This document shows, piece by piece, positions 27,309 through 36,041 of a stretch of 36,041 bases of DNA. Below the pieces are notes generated by a model. It was not told where the DNA came from. It saw nothing but the letters and a program-made list of their open reading frames with translations, and did not search any database. Where the stretch lies: contig WTIT01000110.1 of the NCBI GenBank assembly GCA_011526375.1, positions 1 through 36,041 of the forward strand, given 5' to 3'. This stretch comes from Methanobacteriota archaeon (GTDB lineage Archaea; Thermoplasmatota; Poseidoniia; Poseidoniales; Poseidoniaceae). The stretch's first letter is position 1, and every line of letters starts with the position of its first letter. The position numbers were made by a program, and so were the translations under genes.

Positions 27309-29069
27309 TTAGGCATTCATGTCATAGGCAAGCAGTCTCATGTAAGTGCCGTAGATGGTTCCTGAAACATGTAAAGATTCTTCATTAAATCGATCCATGG
27401 TATCTAGATATGTGTGATATTCCCATGCGCCGCCACCATAACATGACACGGCCCTTCCAGTTTTGCCATCCAATTCATAAATGAATGGACAATAATCAGA
27501 ATTACAAGGCATTTCATTTGGTGTTCCTCTATCACCATCTAGAAGACTAAATCGAATATCATATTTGTTAGCGATTTCCGAACTTTCTTCCTTGTACAAA
27601 TCTGTAATTCTCTTAATATGTCCATAATCATCTTCATTATTGGTGAATAGGGTTAGTGAATTTCCTCTTTCCTGAAAATCCCCGTCGACGTGATTCATGT
27701 CAAAGTTGAGATACAATCTCAAATTGTTTGTTAAACTATTTTGCATATCAGAGACATATGCTCTACTGCCCCACAAACCTTCCTCTTCACCACCCCATGT
27801 GCAGAATCGGATAGTCCTTTCGGGTTGTCCGGTTTGGTTAACGATATCAGCCAATTGTCTTGCCATTTCTAGTACGGTGGCAACGCCAGAGGTGTCATCC
27901 ACAGCACCTTCGCCTTGGTAGACTGTGTCGTGGTGAGCGCCAGCAATAATGACTTCCGAACTCTTTCCTTTGATTGTGCCACATGGAACATAAATTGTTC
28001 TTTCTTCATCATTAGTTACATCGATAATTAACTCAATCGACGCAGGTTCTGTAGCATTGATAACTAGAGCCTCGAATATATCTCCAGCATCTTTCGACAT
28101 CGCTACAAATGGTATATCAGTTGGGATGCTGCCACCGTTTGCGGATACTAGTGCCTCATAATTTGTGCCTTTGAATATTGGGACACAGTCATTTCCTTCA
28201 ATTTGCCCACAATTGATAATTTTGTTGACACTGATGATTCCAGCCAAATCGTTTTGAGCAGCGTATGAATACATCTCTGTATTGCTAACTCTAGATTCAT
28301 CCATTCTAACATAGCCCAACGTACCAGTGGCAGATTGCCAAAGTGCTTCATCAGTGCCGTTACCCAAATCAGTTACGGGTATGTTTTCATCAAACAAGTA
28401 TTGAGATTGTCCTGAAAATCCTTGAATCACATAATCTATGCGATGTTGGAAAATTGTAACTTGTGAGCCACTTATTTGGCCAATAGGTCCGTCACATGGT
28501 GAAAGGCCAAAACCTCCTTCAACACATAATCTAAAGCTAGGCTCTGAATTAACATGATGCATTGGCACTTGATATTCGTTTGATTGGGCCTCATAACCCA
28601 TTTCAGATAATCGATCAAGAATATAAGCAGAGGTATTTGCCTCCTCGACTGTGCCACTCATTCTCCCTTCCCAAGTTGGATGCCCTAGTGCTACTAATTC
28701 ATCGGCATATATCTTAGTTTGACTTTGGTCAAAATCAATTAACTCATAATCATAATCTGCACCGAATCCTAGCCATGCAGGTTTCAAAACCAAGACTGAT
28801 GAAACCATCAGTAGTGAAATGAAAATTGCAATGATTGCACCGAGATTCAATGGTCCAATCACTTGGGTTTTCATTTTGGCAATAATCGCTTCATAACTTG
28901 ATTCATCTTCGACTAAATCTGCTTCAATCGAAATCATTAATGGTTCACTAGCATTTGATTCTAGTCGTTCAATTAGTTCGCTTTTATTCCCACTAGTTGG
29001 AAGGCCAAGCTTGGAAAGTTCCTGTTTTAGTTCAGCAACTAACATCTTTGAATAGTCTTGACCAGACAT
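27309..29069 (-). CDS. SAP domain - TM - M28 family metallopeptidase
   Basis: MLVAELKQELSKLGLPTSGNKSELIERLES (SAP); LNLGAIIAIFISLLMVSSVLVL (TM); VIIAGAHHDTVYQGEGAVDDTSGVATVLEMARQ, FCTWGGEEEGLWGSRAYV (M28). ORF open to 29081. Confidence 0.88.
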   Translation of the reverse strand: MSGQDYSKMLVAELKQELSKLGLPTSGNKSELIERLESNASEPLMISIEADLVEDESSYEAIIAKMKTQVIGPLNLGAIIAIFISLLMVSSVLVLKPAWLGFGADYDYELIDFDQSQTKIYADELVALGHPTWEGRMSGTVEEANTSAYILDRLSEMGYEAQSNEYQVPMHHVNSEPSFRLCVEGGFGLSPCDGPIGQISGSQVTIFQHRIDYVIQGFSGQSQYLFDENIPVTDLGNGTDEALWQSATGTLGYVRMDESRVSNTEMYSYAAQNDLAGIISVNKIINCGQIEGNDCVPIFKGTNYEALVSANGGSIPTDIPFVAMSKDAGDIFEALVINATEPASIELIIDVTNDEERTIYVPCGTIKGKSSEVIIAGAHHDTVYQGEGAVDDTSGVATVLEMARQLADIVNQTGQPERTIRFCTWGGEEEGLWGSRAYVSDMQNSLTNNLRLYLNFDMNHVDGDFQERGNSLTLFTNNEDDYGHIKRITDLYKEESSEIANKYDIRFSLLDGDRGTPNEMPCNSDYCPFIYELDGKTGRAVSCYGGGAWEYHTYLDTMDRFNEESLHVSGTIYGTYMRLLAYDMNA

Positions 29070-29124
29070 GAGTAACAACAAGCCGTAGTGGTTTTACTTC
29101 AATAACTCGGCGGTAGTTTGCTGC

Positions 29125-29694
29125 CTATATCTCATCCCCAGTCCATCTCTTACCTACTTTATGTTCGATATCTAGATGGTCTAGTATTCTGGCAATAATG
29201 AAATCGATTAAGTCATCAATTGATTGCGGGTGGTTGTAGAATCCTGGCGAGGCTGGGATGATGATTGAACCCCATGTTGACAATTTTGTCATGTTTTCTA
29301 AGTGGACTGTAGCGTATGGTGCTTCTCTTGGAACCAGTATCAATTTCCTTCGCTCTTTCAGTGCAACGATAGCCGAACGTGTAACCAAGTTGTCACTAAT
29401 TCCCGCAGCCATTTTTCCAAGTGTTGTCCCCGAGCATGGACAAATTACAACCGCATCGATTTTTGCTGAACCTGAGGCGGATTTGCCACCGATATTCTTC
29501 TCGTCTTCCAATTTTGCGCCGGTGGCTTGAGCGAGTTCTTCTTTAGAAATTCCACATTCGTGTTTTAGAGTTATTTCACCTGCATGACTTACCACCAATC
29601 TGGTGTCCTTACCATGCTGTTGCAGTATCTCGAGCAAGCGCTTTCCATAAATTGCTCCAGAGGCGCCAGTTATGGCAACAACAATCTCGCCCAT
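29125..29694 (-). CDS. ubiX: UbiX-family flavin prenyltransferase
   Basis: VVAITGASGAIYGKRLLEIL; VICPCSGTTLGKMAAGISDNLVTRSAIVALKERRKLILVPREAPY. ORF open to 29727. Confidence 0.94.
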   Translation of the reverse strand: MGEIVVAITGASGAIYGKRLLEILQQHGKDTRLVVSHAGEITLKHECGISKEELAQATGAKLEDEKNIGGKSASGSAKIDAVVICPCSGTTLGKMAAGISDNLVTRSAIVALKERRKLILVPREAPYATVHLENMTKLSTWGSIIIPASPGFYNHPQSIDDLIDFIIARILDHLDIEHKVGKRWTGDEI

Positions 29695-29733
29695 ACATTG
29701 CCCACGACATCGATTACTTTTATTCACTTGTTT

Positions 29734-30900
29734 TTAATTTAAAGCAGATTGGAGTGATTTATCTAATGCATGAATGGCTAATTTGAACGGTTCAGGTTCT
29801 ATAGACCAAGCGACCCTAACCCATGAGGTCATTTTTTCACTAAACATTGACCCCGGTACAACTAGTAAATCATTGGCTTTGCAATGATGATCGGCAAAAG
29901 TTTCGGAGCTCAAGTTATTTGGTAGTTCAAAACAGCCAAAAACTCCTGCTGTAGGTTCATTCCAGACAATACCATGTTTTTCCAAAACAGTTCGTAACTT
30001 GGGCAAGTTTTCCTCTCGATAATAATCAATCGCTTGATCTACCTTTGCGAGATTCTTGAGTGCTTCTGCAGCGATACGCATTGTAGGGCTAGCCATTACT
30101 CCAGAGAATGTCATAAAGATATTTTTACCAATTGCTATTGTTTCTTTGTCAGCAACTAGCCAACCAAATCTTATTGGCCCCATTCCATAGACTTTAGTCA
30201 GCGAATTTATTGAAATACAATTATCGCCAAAGGTATGAATTGCTCGGTAATCTGCAATATGCCGGTACGCGTCATTATACGCTTCATCAGCGACTAATAT
30301 AACATCATTTTGTTTGGCTTGTTGAATAATCCAGTCTCTGTCCTCTGGATGTAAATCCCAACCAGATGGGTTTGAGATTGGAGTAATCATAGCGATGTGA
30401 GATTTTTTCATTGCTAATTGCCATTCATCACGGTCAACTCTCCAGTGCCCTATGCCGCTTTCAGGAGGGGTTTTGTTAATTCTAATTACTTCATCAGCAA
30501 GAATCAGGGCAGTTTGCGGTATCGGTGCATAAGTAGGGGATTCAGCAGCGACAACAATATTGCCGTCAATCCTATCTCTAATTTTGGCAATTGCAGTCAA
30601 TAGTGCTATGTTGATTCCTTGTGTTGCACCATGAGTTATCAATACATTATCCGGATGAACACCCTCTCGTTGTGAGATGATTATTCTAGGGTCTTCAATA
30701 TCTGCCATGTACGGTTTACTGATGTCAGCGAGTTTATCGCCTAACATTCCTTTTATGTCCCAATTATATTGCATGCCGCTGAACGATAAATTGTGGGTTC
30801 TTGCTTCTTGTAAGCGAGGTATATACCATTCTAGGTAATCAATAGGTGGGACAGAACTCTCGAAGTTCTCTCGAGAAAATCTTGGCCAATAATTGGTCAT
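29734..30900 (-). CDS. Class I/II PLP-dependent aminotransferase
   Basis: LITHGATQGINIALLTAI; PISNPSGWDLHPEDRDWI; VADEAYNDAYR; SINSLTKVYGMGPIRFGWLVAD (PLP Lys). ORF open to 30945. Confidence 0.92.
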   Translation of the reverse strand: MTNYWPRFSRENFESSVPPIDYLEWYIPRLQEARTHNLSFSGMQYNWDIKGMLGDKLADISKPYMADIEDPRIIISQREGVHPDNVLITHGATQGINIALLTAIAKIRDRIDGNIVVAAESPTYAPIPQTALILADEVIRINKTPPESGIGHWRVDRDEWQLAMKKSHIAMITPISNPSGWDLHPEDRDWIIQQAKQNDVILVADEAYNDAYRHIADYRAIHTFGDNCISINSLTKVYGMGPIRFGWLVADKETIAIGKNIFMTFSGVMASPTMRIAAEALKNLAKVDQAIDYYREENLPKLRTVLEKHGIVWNEPTAGVFGCFELPNNLSSETFADHHCKANDLLVVPGSMFSEKMTSWVRVAWSIEPEPFKLAIHALDKSLQSALN

Positions 30901-30941
30901 ACAATGCCCATTGCTTCTAATCAAATATTTGTTGTTGTGAA

Positions 30942-31589
30942 TCAATCAGAAATTTCGCCGACCTTCCTGTTGATAGATTCTTCAATCGATGTGAATAGGT
31001 TGGCGATTATTGCTTCCTTCGTTGTTGTGTAACCTAGCCTAGCCAATGAGGTGGTAGTTGCAGCCCCTAGTCCACAACCAGACAAATTCTCAACTCTTCC
31101 AGGCGGAGTATCGACATTGATAGTAAACCCATGTCTTGAAGTCCACCGAAGAAAAGACAAACCAATGCTGCAAATTTTGTGTTCTCCTACCCACACACCT
31201 TGCATTCTGTCGTCCCTTCTTGCTGGTATGTGTAGTTGTTTTAGTGAGGAAATAACCCAGTCTTCTATTTTTGAGATTATCGTCGCAACGGAATCTTCTC
31301 CTGCTAAATCCCACTTGAAAATTGGATAGCAGACTATTTGCCCTTCACCGTGCCATGTTAGGCCTCCACCTCGATCTACAGGAAATGAATCATAATCAGG
31401 TGGTGGAGAAATACCATCATTTCTTGCTCTAGGGCCCACAGTAACTATCTCAGGATGCTCTAAAATTAGCAGTGTGTCGTTTATTTCGTTTTCAATTCTC
31501 TGTTTCTGGAGCACTTTCATCAATTCAATAGCCACCTCATATTTGACGATCCCTTCGTAGCGGATGTCAACATAACGACTATTGGTCAT
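30942..31589 (-). CDS. lipB: Lipoyl(octanoyl) transferase
   Basis: LLILEHPEIVTVGPRA; VDRGGGLTWHGEGQIVCYPIF; KICSIGLSFLRWTSRHGFTINVDTP; NLSGCGL. Confidence 0.94.
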   Translation of the reverse strand: MTNSRYVDIRYEGIVKYEVAIELMKVLQKQRIENEINDTLLILEHPEIVTVGPRARNDGISPPPDYDSFPVDRGGGLTWHGEGQIVCYPIFKWDLAGEDSVATIISKIEDWVISSLKQLHIPARRDDRMQGVWVGEHKICSIGLSFLRWTSRHGFTINVDTPPGRVENLSGCGLGAATTTSLARLGYTTTKEAIIANLFTSIEESINRKVGEISD

Positions 31590-31623
31590 GGCAAAGCCAA
31601 TACAAACTCCAACATAGAGTTAA

Positions 31624-32919
31624 TTAAAAATCAAGCTCTAGCGCTTTAACTTCGGTAATCCCAGCTTTGTATGCTTCAATCGCTGCTTTTGCTATCGCCT
31701 TTGGGTCGTTAACAATCTGCTTGTCAATTTTATCACCGTTGAATAATGCATCACCAACTAAGACAGAATCCATTAGTGAGAGATTCTTTGACTGGGTATT
31801 TTCATTTTGCTTTACTATTCTTTCCATGTCAATAGAAAGCGCTTGTATGGTCTCTAACTCCACGGCCTTTTTCTCCAGTTCAGATTCAAGATTGCTAACC
31901 TTTTCCCTCGTCTCATTCAGTTGAACTCTCAACATTTCAGATTCAATTCTTGTGGCGCGCATTTCCTTAGCTAGTTCGGCTAAAACCTCACGAGCAGACG
32001 TTGGTTTGCCCGAGTTATTCTGTGGCGATGTAGATTCATTGCTTACTCGTCCTGTGAATCCATAATCTGTTTCTCCAGGATAGTTTGCCGATAGATATTT
32101 GACCGAAATATGTCCTGAGATATTGAAACCAAGAGCCATCATAGAAAGGAAGAATGCTTGATTGTTATGCTTAGAGCTCATTTCCATGCCGGAATTGAGA
32201 TGATAGAAAAAATCGAAGAAACTCATCATAGTTATTATTGAAATCAATGCAGAAAAGAAAAAGATAACAAAAATTCTCCGGCTCTCTTTTCCAGTTGGCT
32301 GTGAATTTAATACTGGATTTGGCATTCTTATTCTGCCCTCTATAACGCCTCTAGGATCGTTGGCAAGTTGCCTAATTATTGGTCGTAATTGTTGTTCAAC
32401 CGCATTCAACTCGGCTAGATGCCGTATCCTTCTTTTCTTAGCGAGTCTAAATCCGGATAGGATAAATAAACCGCCAATCAGATAATAGATCCAGTACCAT
32501 GGTCCATCTGGACTGTTGCCATGATTCAATTGGTCGCCTATTTCGAATCCTAATCCCACATCATCGGTCATCAAGAATCCATCTATTTGCATCGCTAGGT
32601 CATCCGATGTATATTGCTCAAATACACATTGGTATTTGTTAGAATAATGTCCTTCGCGACATTTTTCGCTTTCATAAGATGCGATATTTTCTGAGTAATC
32701 AAACAGCACATTTGTCGCTACTAACATTATGGTTAGGATAATCCCTTTAGCAAGCATAACACTTAGTCCACTAGGGGGTTTCCCAATTGTTTGATTTACA
32801 TTATTTCGGTCTATAGCCCGAACAACTTGTTTTTTGGGCCTAAACAAGTAAATTAGAATCAGTATTGTTACAAAAATCACAAATTTGTCTAGCTCAATTA
32901 CTGAAGTTCTTCCACCCAT
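31624..32919 (-). CDS. Hypothetical multi-TM protein with C-terminal coiled coil
   Basis: Hydrophobic segments in the N-terminal two-thirds; heptad-rich ELAKEMRATRIESEMLRVQLNETREKVSNLESELEKKAVELETIQAL. Confidence 0.65.
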   Translation of the reverse strand: MGGRTSVIELDKFVIFVTILILIYLFRPKKQVVRAIDRNNVNQTIGKPPSGLSVMLAKGIILTIMLVATNVLFDYSENIASYESEKCREGHYSNKYQCVFEQYTSDDLAMQIDGFLMTDDVGLGFEIGDQLNHGNSPDGPWYWIYYLIGGLFILSGFRLAKKRRIRHLAELNAVEQQLRPIIRQLANDPRGVIEGRIRMPNPVLNSQPTGKESRRIFVIFFFSALISIITMMSFFDFFYHLNSGMEMSSKHNNQAFFLSMMALGFNISGHISVKYLSANYPGETDYGFTGRVSNESTSPQNNSGKPTSAREVLAELAKEMRATRIESEMLRVQLNETREKVSNLESELEKKAVELETIQALSIDMERIVKQNENTQSKNLSLMDSVLVGDALFNGDKIDKQIVNDPKAIAKAAIEAYKAGITEVKALELDF

Positions 32920-32965
32920 AATTAATCAATATGACATTTGTCTTTGTTAGTACTTAAAACAAATG

Positions 32966-33415
32966 CTAGAACCTTCCTGATGAGCCAAAACCGCCTTCTC
33001 CTCTTACGGTGTTACCTAATTCCTCGAATTTACGTTCAACAAAGTTGACTTTAGGTACTCTTGAAAATAGTAACTGGGCTACTCTTTCACCTTTGTCAAT
33101 GATGAATTCATCACCTTCTCCAATCCATGTTGCTAGTACCATTAGTTCTCCCCGGTAATCAGAATCGATAGTGCCTATGCCGTTGGGCATAATCATGCCC
33201 TTTTTTCCAAGTGAAGAACGACATCTAATTTGTCCTTCCCAACCGTTTGGTATTGCGATAGCGAGTCCTGTCTTTATCATCGAACTTACATTTCTTCTTA
33301 CAGTGGTTTCTTCCAATGCGTAAAGATCCCAACCAGCAGCTTGTGGCGAGCCTTTGGTTGGAATTATTGCGTCTGGGTCTAACTTGGCAAATTCGATATT
33401 CAATTCAGTAGTCAC
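32966..33415 (-). CDS. dut: dUTP diphosphatase
   Basis: AGWDLYALEE; CRSSLGKKGM; NGIGTIDSDYRGELMV; KGERVAQLLF; RGEGGFGSSGRF (five trimeric dUTPase motifs). GTG start. Confidence 0.95.
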   Translation of the reverse strand: MTTELNIEFAKLDPDAIIPTKGSPQAAGWDLYALEETTVRRNVSSMIKTGLAIAIPNGWEGQIRCRSSLGKKGMIMPNGIGTIDSDYRGELMVLATWIGEGDEFIIDKGERVAQLLFSRVPKVNFVERKFEELGNTVRGEGGFGSSGRF

Positions 33416-33448
33416 ATGAGTTCCATGAACTCTCGGTTATTGACGATT

Positions 33449-33474
33449 ACTAAGTATAATCATACTTACTTAGT
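33449..33474. promoter_or_regulatory. 26-bp inverted repeat between dut and the nrd genes
   Basis: ACTAAGTA-N10-TACTTAGT, with nested AAGTAT-AATC-ATACTT (33452-33467); both perfect. Confidence 0.5.
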
Positions 33475-33531
33475 TCAGTGGAAACAAAGGAATAAAAGAG
33501 TCGAAATTTCGTCACTTGGAGGTGGCCTGTT

Positions 33532-33702
33532 ATGAAAGGTATTTTTTCTAAGATTCGCACGACGAAGACAAATTTTCCCCGAGCCAAAAGTTGTGATAAA
33601 ACCCGTATTTCCATAGGAAAGTCTGGAGGTAGTATTATACACCTCTTTGGCCGAGAACAAAATCCAGCGCGATTCAAGATTGTGGAGGTGAGTGTATGGT
33701 AA
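33532..33702 (+). CDS. Putative 56-aa basic small protein overlapping the nrdB start
   Basis: [65 protein letters not shown] at 33518-33524. Stop TAA overlaps nrdB ATG (ATGGTAA). Codon usage less typical than neighbours. Confidence 0.45.
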   Translation: MKGIFSKIRTTKTNFPRAKSCDKTRISIGKSGGSIIHLFGREQNPARFKIVEVSVW

Positions 33703-34736
33703 TTGATCACAGTATAAAAACAACAGAAGAAGTAGAAATCGACCTATCCAAAGAGCACATAGAGCCCATGCTACAAGAAAATATGGACCGTTTTGTGTTG
33801 TTCCCAATCGAGCAACATGAGATATGGGAGATGTACAAACTACATGCAGCATCGTTTTGGACTGCTGAGGAAATCGATTTGGCAGAAGATGCCAAAGACT
33901 GGAAAAAGCTTACCGATAATGAGCGGCATTTCTTGAAGCACGTTCTCGCCTTTTTTGCGGCAAGTGACGGAATTGTTAATGAGAATCTAGTCACTAATTT
34001 TGCTGACGAAGTTCAATGGCCGGAAGCAAGATGTTTCTATGGCTTCCAAATTATGATGGAGAACATTCACGCTGAAACATATTCTCTTCTGATTGACACA
34101 TATATTACAGACACAGACGAAAAGAATCATCTGTTCAATGCGCTAGAGACAGTACCTTCAGTTAGAAAGAAAGGCGAATGGGCTCTAAAATGGCTCTCAA
34201 GAAAGAAGGGTTCATTTGCTCAAAGGCTGGTTGCATTTGCCGCAGTTGAAGGTATATTCTTCTCCGGCTCATTCTGTGCAATTTTCTGGCTCAAGAAGCG
34301 TGGTTTAATGCCTGGTTTAACATTCTCAAACGAATTAATCTCACGAGATGAAGGACTACACTGCGACTTTGCATGTCTGCTACACAGCAAGTTGATCAAA
34401 GGTGCGGGAGAAAATATTATTCACAGAATTATTGCTGAAGCGGTTGATATCGAAACCGAATTCGTCACCAACGCACTACCAGTGGAACTGATTGGAATGA
34501 ATGCTGGATTAATGCGCCAGTATATCGAATTCGTAGCTGACAGGTTGTTGGTTTCTTTGGGTGCTGCAAAACTATACAATGTAGCCAATCCATTCCCATG
34601 GATGGAAATGATTTCAATGCAAGGTAAGACCAACTTTTTCGAGAAGCGAGTTGGTGAATATCAAAAGTCAGGTGTTAAGGATGGCGCATCCCTAGGAAGC
34701 GTTCAACAACGCTTCTCAGTAGACGAAGACTTTTGA
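33696..34736 (+). CDS. nrdB: Ribonucleoside-diphosphate reductase small subunit, class Ia, eukaryote-like
   Basis: [102 protein letters not shown]. Confidence 0.98.
   Translation: MVIDHSIKTTEEVEIDLSKEHIEPMLQENMDRFVLFPIEQHEIWEMYKLHAASFWTAEEIDLAEDAKDWKKLTDNERHFLKHVLAFFAASDGIVNENLVTNFADEVQWPEARCFYGFQIMMENIHAETYSLLIDTYITDTDEKNHLFNALETVPSVRKKGEWALKWLSRKKGSFAQRLVAFAAVEGIFFSGSFCAIFWLKKRGLMPGLTFSNELISRDEGLHCDFACLLHSKLIKGAGENIIHRIIAEAVDIETEFVTNALPVELIGMNAGLMRQYIEFVADRLLVSLGAAKLYNVANPFPWMEMISMQGKTNFFEKRVGEYQKSGVKDGASLGSVQQRFSVDEDF
34696..34715 (+). other. Perfect stem-loop at the 3' end of nrdB
   Basis: GAAGCGTT-CAAC-AACGCTTC. Confidence 0.5.
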
Positions 34737-34797
34737 ACCGTACGCGATGGAGTAAAGATATTGAGCAATTCAACGACGTGAAACAGGGGGCAAGAAA

Positions 34798-36041
34798 ATG
34801 ACAATGCAAGTAGTAAATAGAAAGGGAGAAAGAGAGGACGTTAGATTTGATGCAATCCTCGAAAAATTGTCTGGCCTAACCAATGGGCTTGATACCAACT
34901 GGGTTGATGCAGCGAATTTGACCAAACTTACCATCGAAGGCCTCTATGATGGAGTTACAACTCGTGAACTTGACCAACTTGCCGCAGAGACAGCAGCGTC
35001 TTTAGCATCACATCATCCGGATTACAGTAAACTTGCAGCTCGTATCTGTGTTGATGATCTACACCGCTCCACCAAAGAAACTTTTTCCGAAGTCATTACT
35101 GACCTTAGAGATTTTATCGACCCAGAATCTGGCGAACATGCTCCGTTGATTTCTCAAGAAGTATACGATATAATCATGGCTAACAAAGCAACTCTCGATA
35201 ACTATGTTGACTATGATAGAGATTTCAACTACGATTATTTTGGCTTCAAAACTTTGGAAAGATCATACCTATTGAAGTTAAATGGCGAGGTTGCAGAAAG
35301 GCCACAACACATGTTGATGAGAGTTGCCGTGGGTATCCACCACGATAACATCGAGAAGGCATTAGAAACATATGACTTGATGAGCCAAGGATTCTTCACC
35401 CACGCAACCCCTACGCTATTCAATTCTGGAACACCTACTCCACAAATGTCGTCATGTTTCTTGTTGACTATGCAAGATGATTCATTGGTTGGAATTTATG
35501 ATACACTGAAGCAGTGTGCGTTGATTTCAAAGAGTGCCGGTGGAATTGGCTTGTCAATCCATCACATCAGGTCTAAAGGTTCCTACATCAAAGGTACTAA
35601 TGGTGAAAGCAACGGTATAGTTCCGATGCTAAGGGTATTCAATGATACAGCAAGATATGTTGATCAAGGTGGTGGCAAGAGGAAAGGTTCGATTGCAATT
35701 TACCTTGAACCATGGCATCCAGATATTATCCAATTCCTAGATTTAAGAAAGAATCACGGCAAGGAAGAACTCCGTGCCAGAGATTTGTTCTATGCCTTAT
35801 GGACTCCAGACTTGTTCATGGAAAGAGTCGAGCAAAATGCAGATTGGTCATTCTTCTGTCCAAATGAGTGTCCAGGACTCCAAGATGCATATGGCGAAGA
35901 ATTCAAGCAACTATACGAATCATATGAGGCTCAAGGGCTGGCAAGAGAGACAGTTCCAGCGAGAACTGTTTGGGACAAAGTAGTCGAGGCACAAATTGAG
36001 ACTGGTACTCCATACATGTTGTACAAAGATTCAGCTAACAT
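34798..36041 (+). CDS. nrdA: Ribonucleoside-diphosphate reductase large subunit (5' part, runs off window)
   Basis: N-terminal ATP-cone ([20 protein letters not shown]); [85 protein letters not shown]. No stop before the window end. Confidence 0.97.
   Translation, partial: MTMQVVNRKGEREDVRFDAILEKLSGLTNGLDTNWVDAANLTKLTIEGLYDGVTTRELDQLAAETAASLASHHPDYSKLAARICVDDLHRSTKETFSEVITDLRDFIDPESGEHAPLISQEVYDIIMANKATLDNYVDYDRDFNYDYFGFKTLERSYLLKLNGEVAERPQHMLMRVAVGIHHDNIEKALETYDLMSQGFFTHATPTLFNSGTPTPQMSSCFLLTMQDDSLVGIYDTLKQCALISKSAGGIGLSIHHIRSKGSYIKGTNGESNGIVPMLRVFNDTARYVDQGGGKRKGSIAIYLEPWHPDIIQFLDLRKNHGKEELRARDLFYALWTPDLFMERVEQNADWSFFCPNECPGLQDAYGEEFKQLYESYEAQGLARETVPARTVWDKVVEAQIETGTPYMLYKDSAN

Noticed and set aside
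33450-33852. Minus-strand ORFs 33450-33710 and 33475-33852 over the nrd leader
   Set aside because: They are antisense to the dut-nrd intergenic region and nrdB, with low-complexity hydrophobic sequence and no recognisable domain; the plus-strand small ORF with an SD explains the region better.
1-36041. CRISPR arrays, transposases, phage genes, tRNA genes
   Set aside because: No regularly spaced repeats and no transposase or integrase motifs; intergenic gaps are too small for tRNAs and none has a cloverleaf or TTCGA-type T-loop that I could see.

Overview
This 36-kb window is a gene-dense archaeal chromosomal segment. It has an archaeal-type 16S rRNA 3' end, aIF2-beta, aRF1 (NIKS/GGQ), class I LysRS, aTrm56 and an archaeal NOG1-like GTPase. 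Together with bacterial-type folate and lipoate genes and eukaryote-like class I RNR, the mix suggests a Marine Group II (Poseidoniales)-like euryarchaeon; the taxon is an inference. After the 16S tail and a strong stem-loop come about 35 protein genes, mostly housekeeping: carAB, argS, lysS, pyrH, folP, folB, lipB, ubiX, dut, nrdB and the 5' part of nrdA. I saw no CRISPR array, transposon, prophage or tRNA. The most interesting signals are: (1) the dut / nrdB-nrdA divergent locus, with a 26-bp inverted repeat in its intergenic region and an unlisted 56-codon ORF with a strong Shine-Dalgarno sequence whose stop overlaps the nrdB start; (2) a TraB-family gene whose conserved N-terminus lies upstream of any ATG/GTG/TTG, with a perfect Shine-Dalgarno positioned over an AUC codon; (3) all six convergent protein-gene pairs have stop codons that overlap or lie within 2 nt of each other; (4) perfect palindromes upstream of a GfcR-like HTH-PRTase gene; and (5) unusual proteins: SAP-TM-M28, a MUL1/GIDE-like domain without a RING, and a zinc-ribbon/Lys-rich protein.
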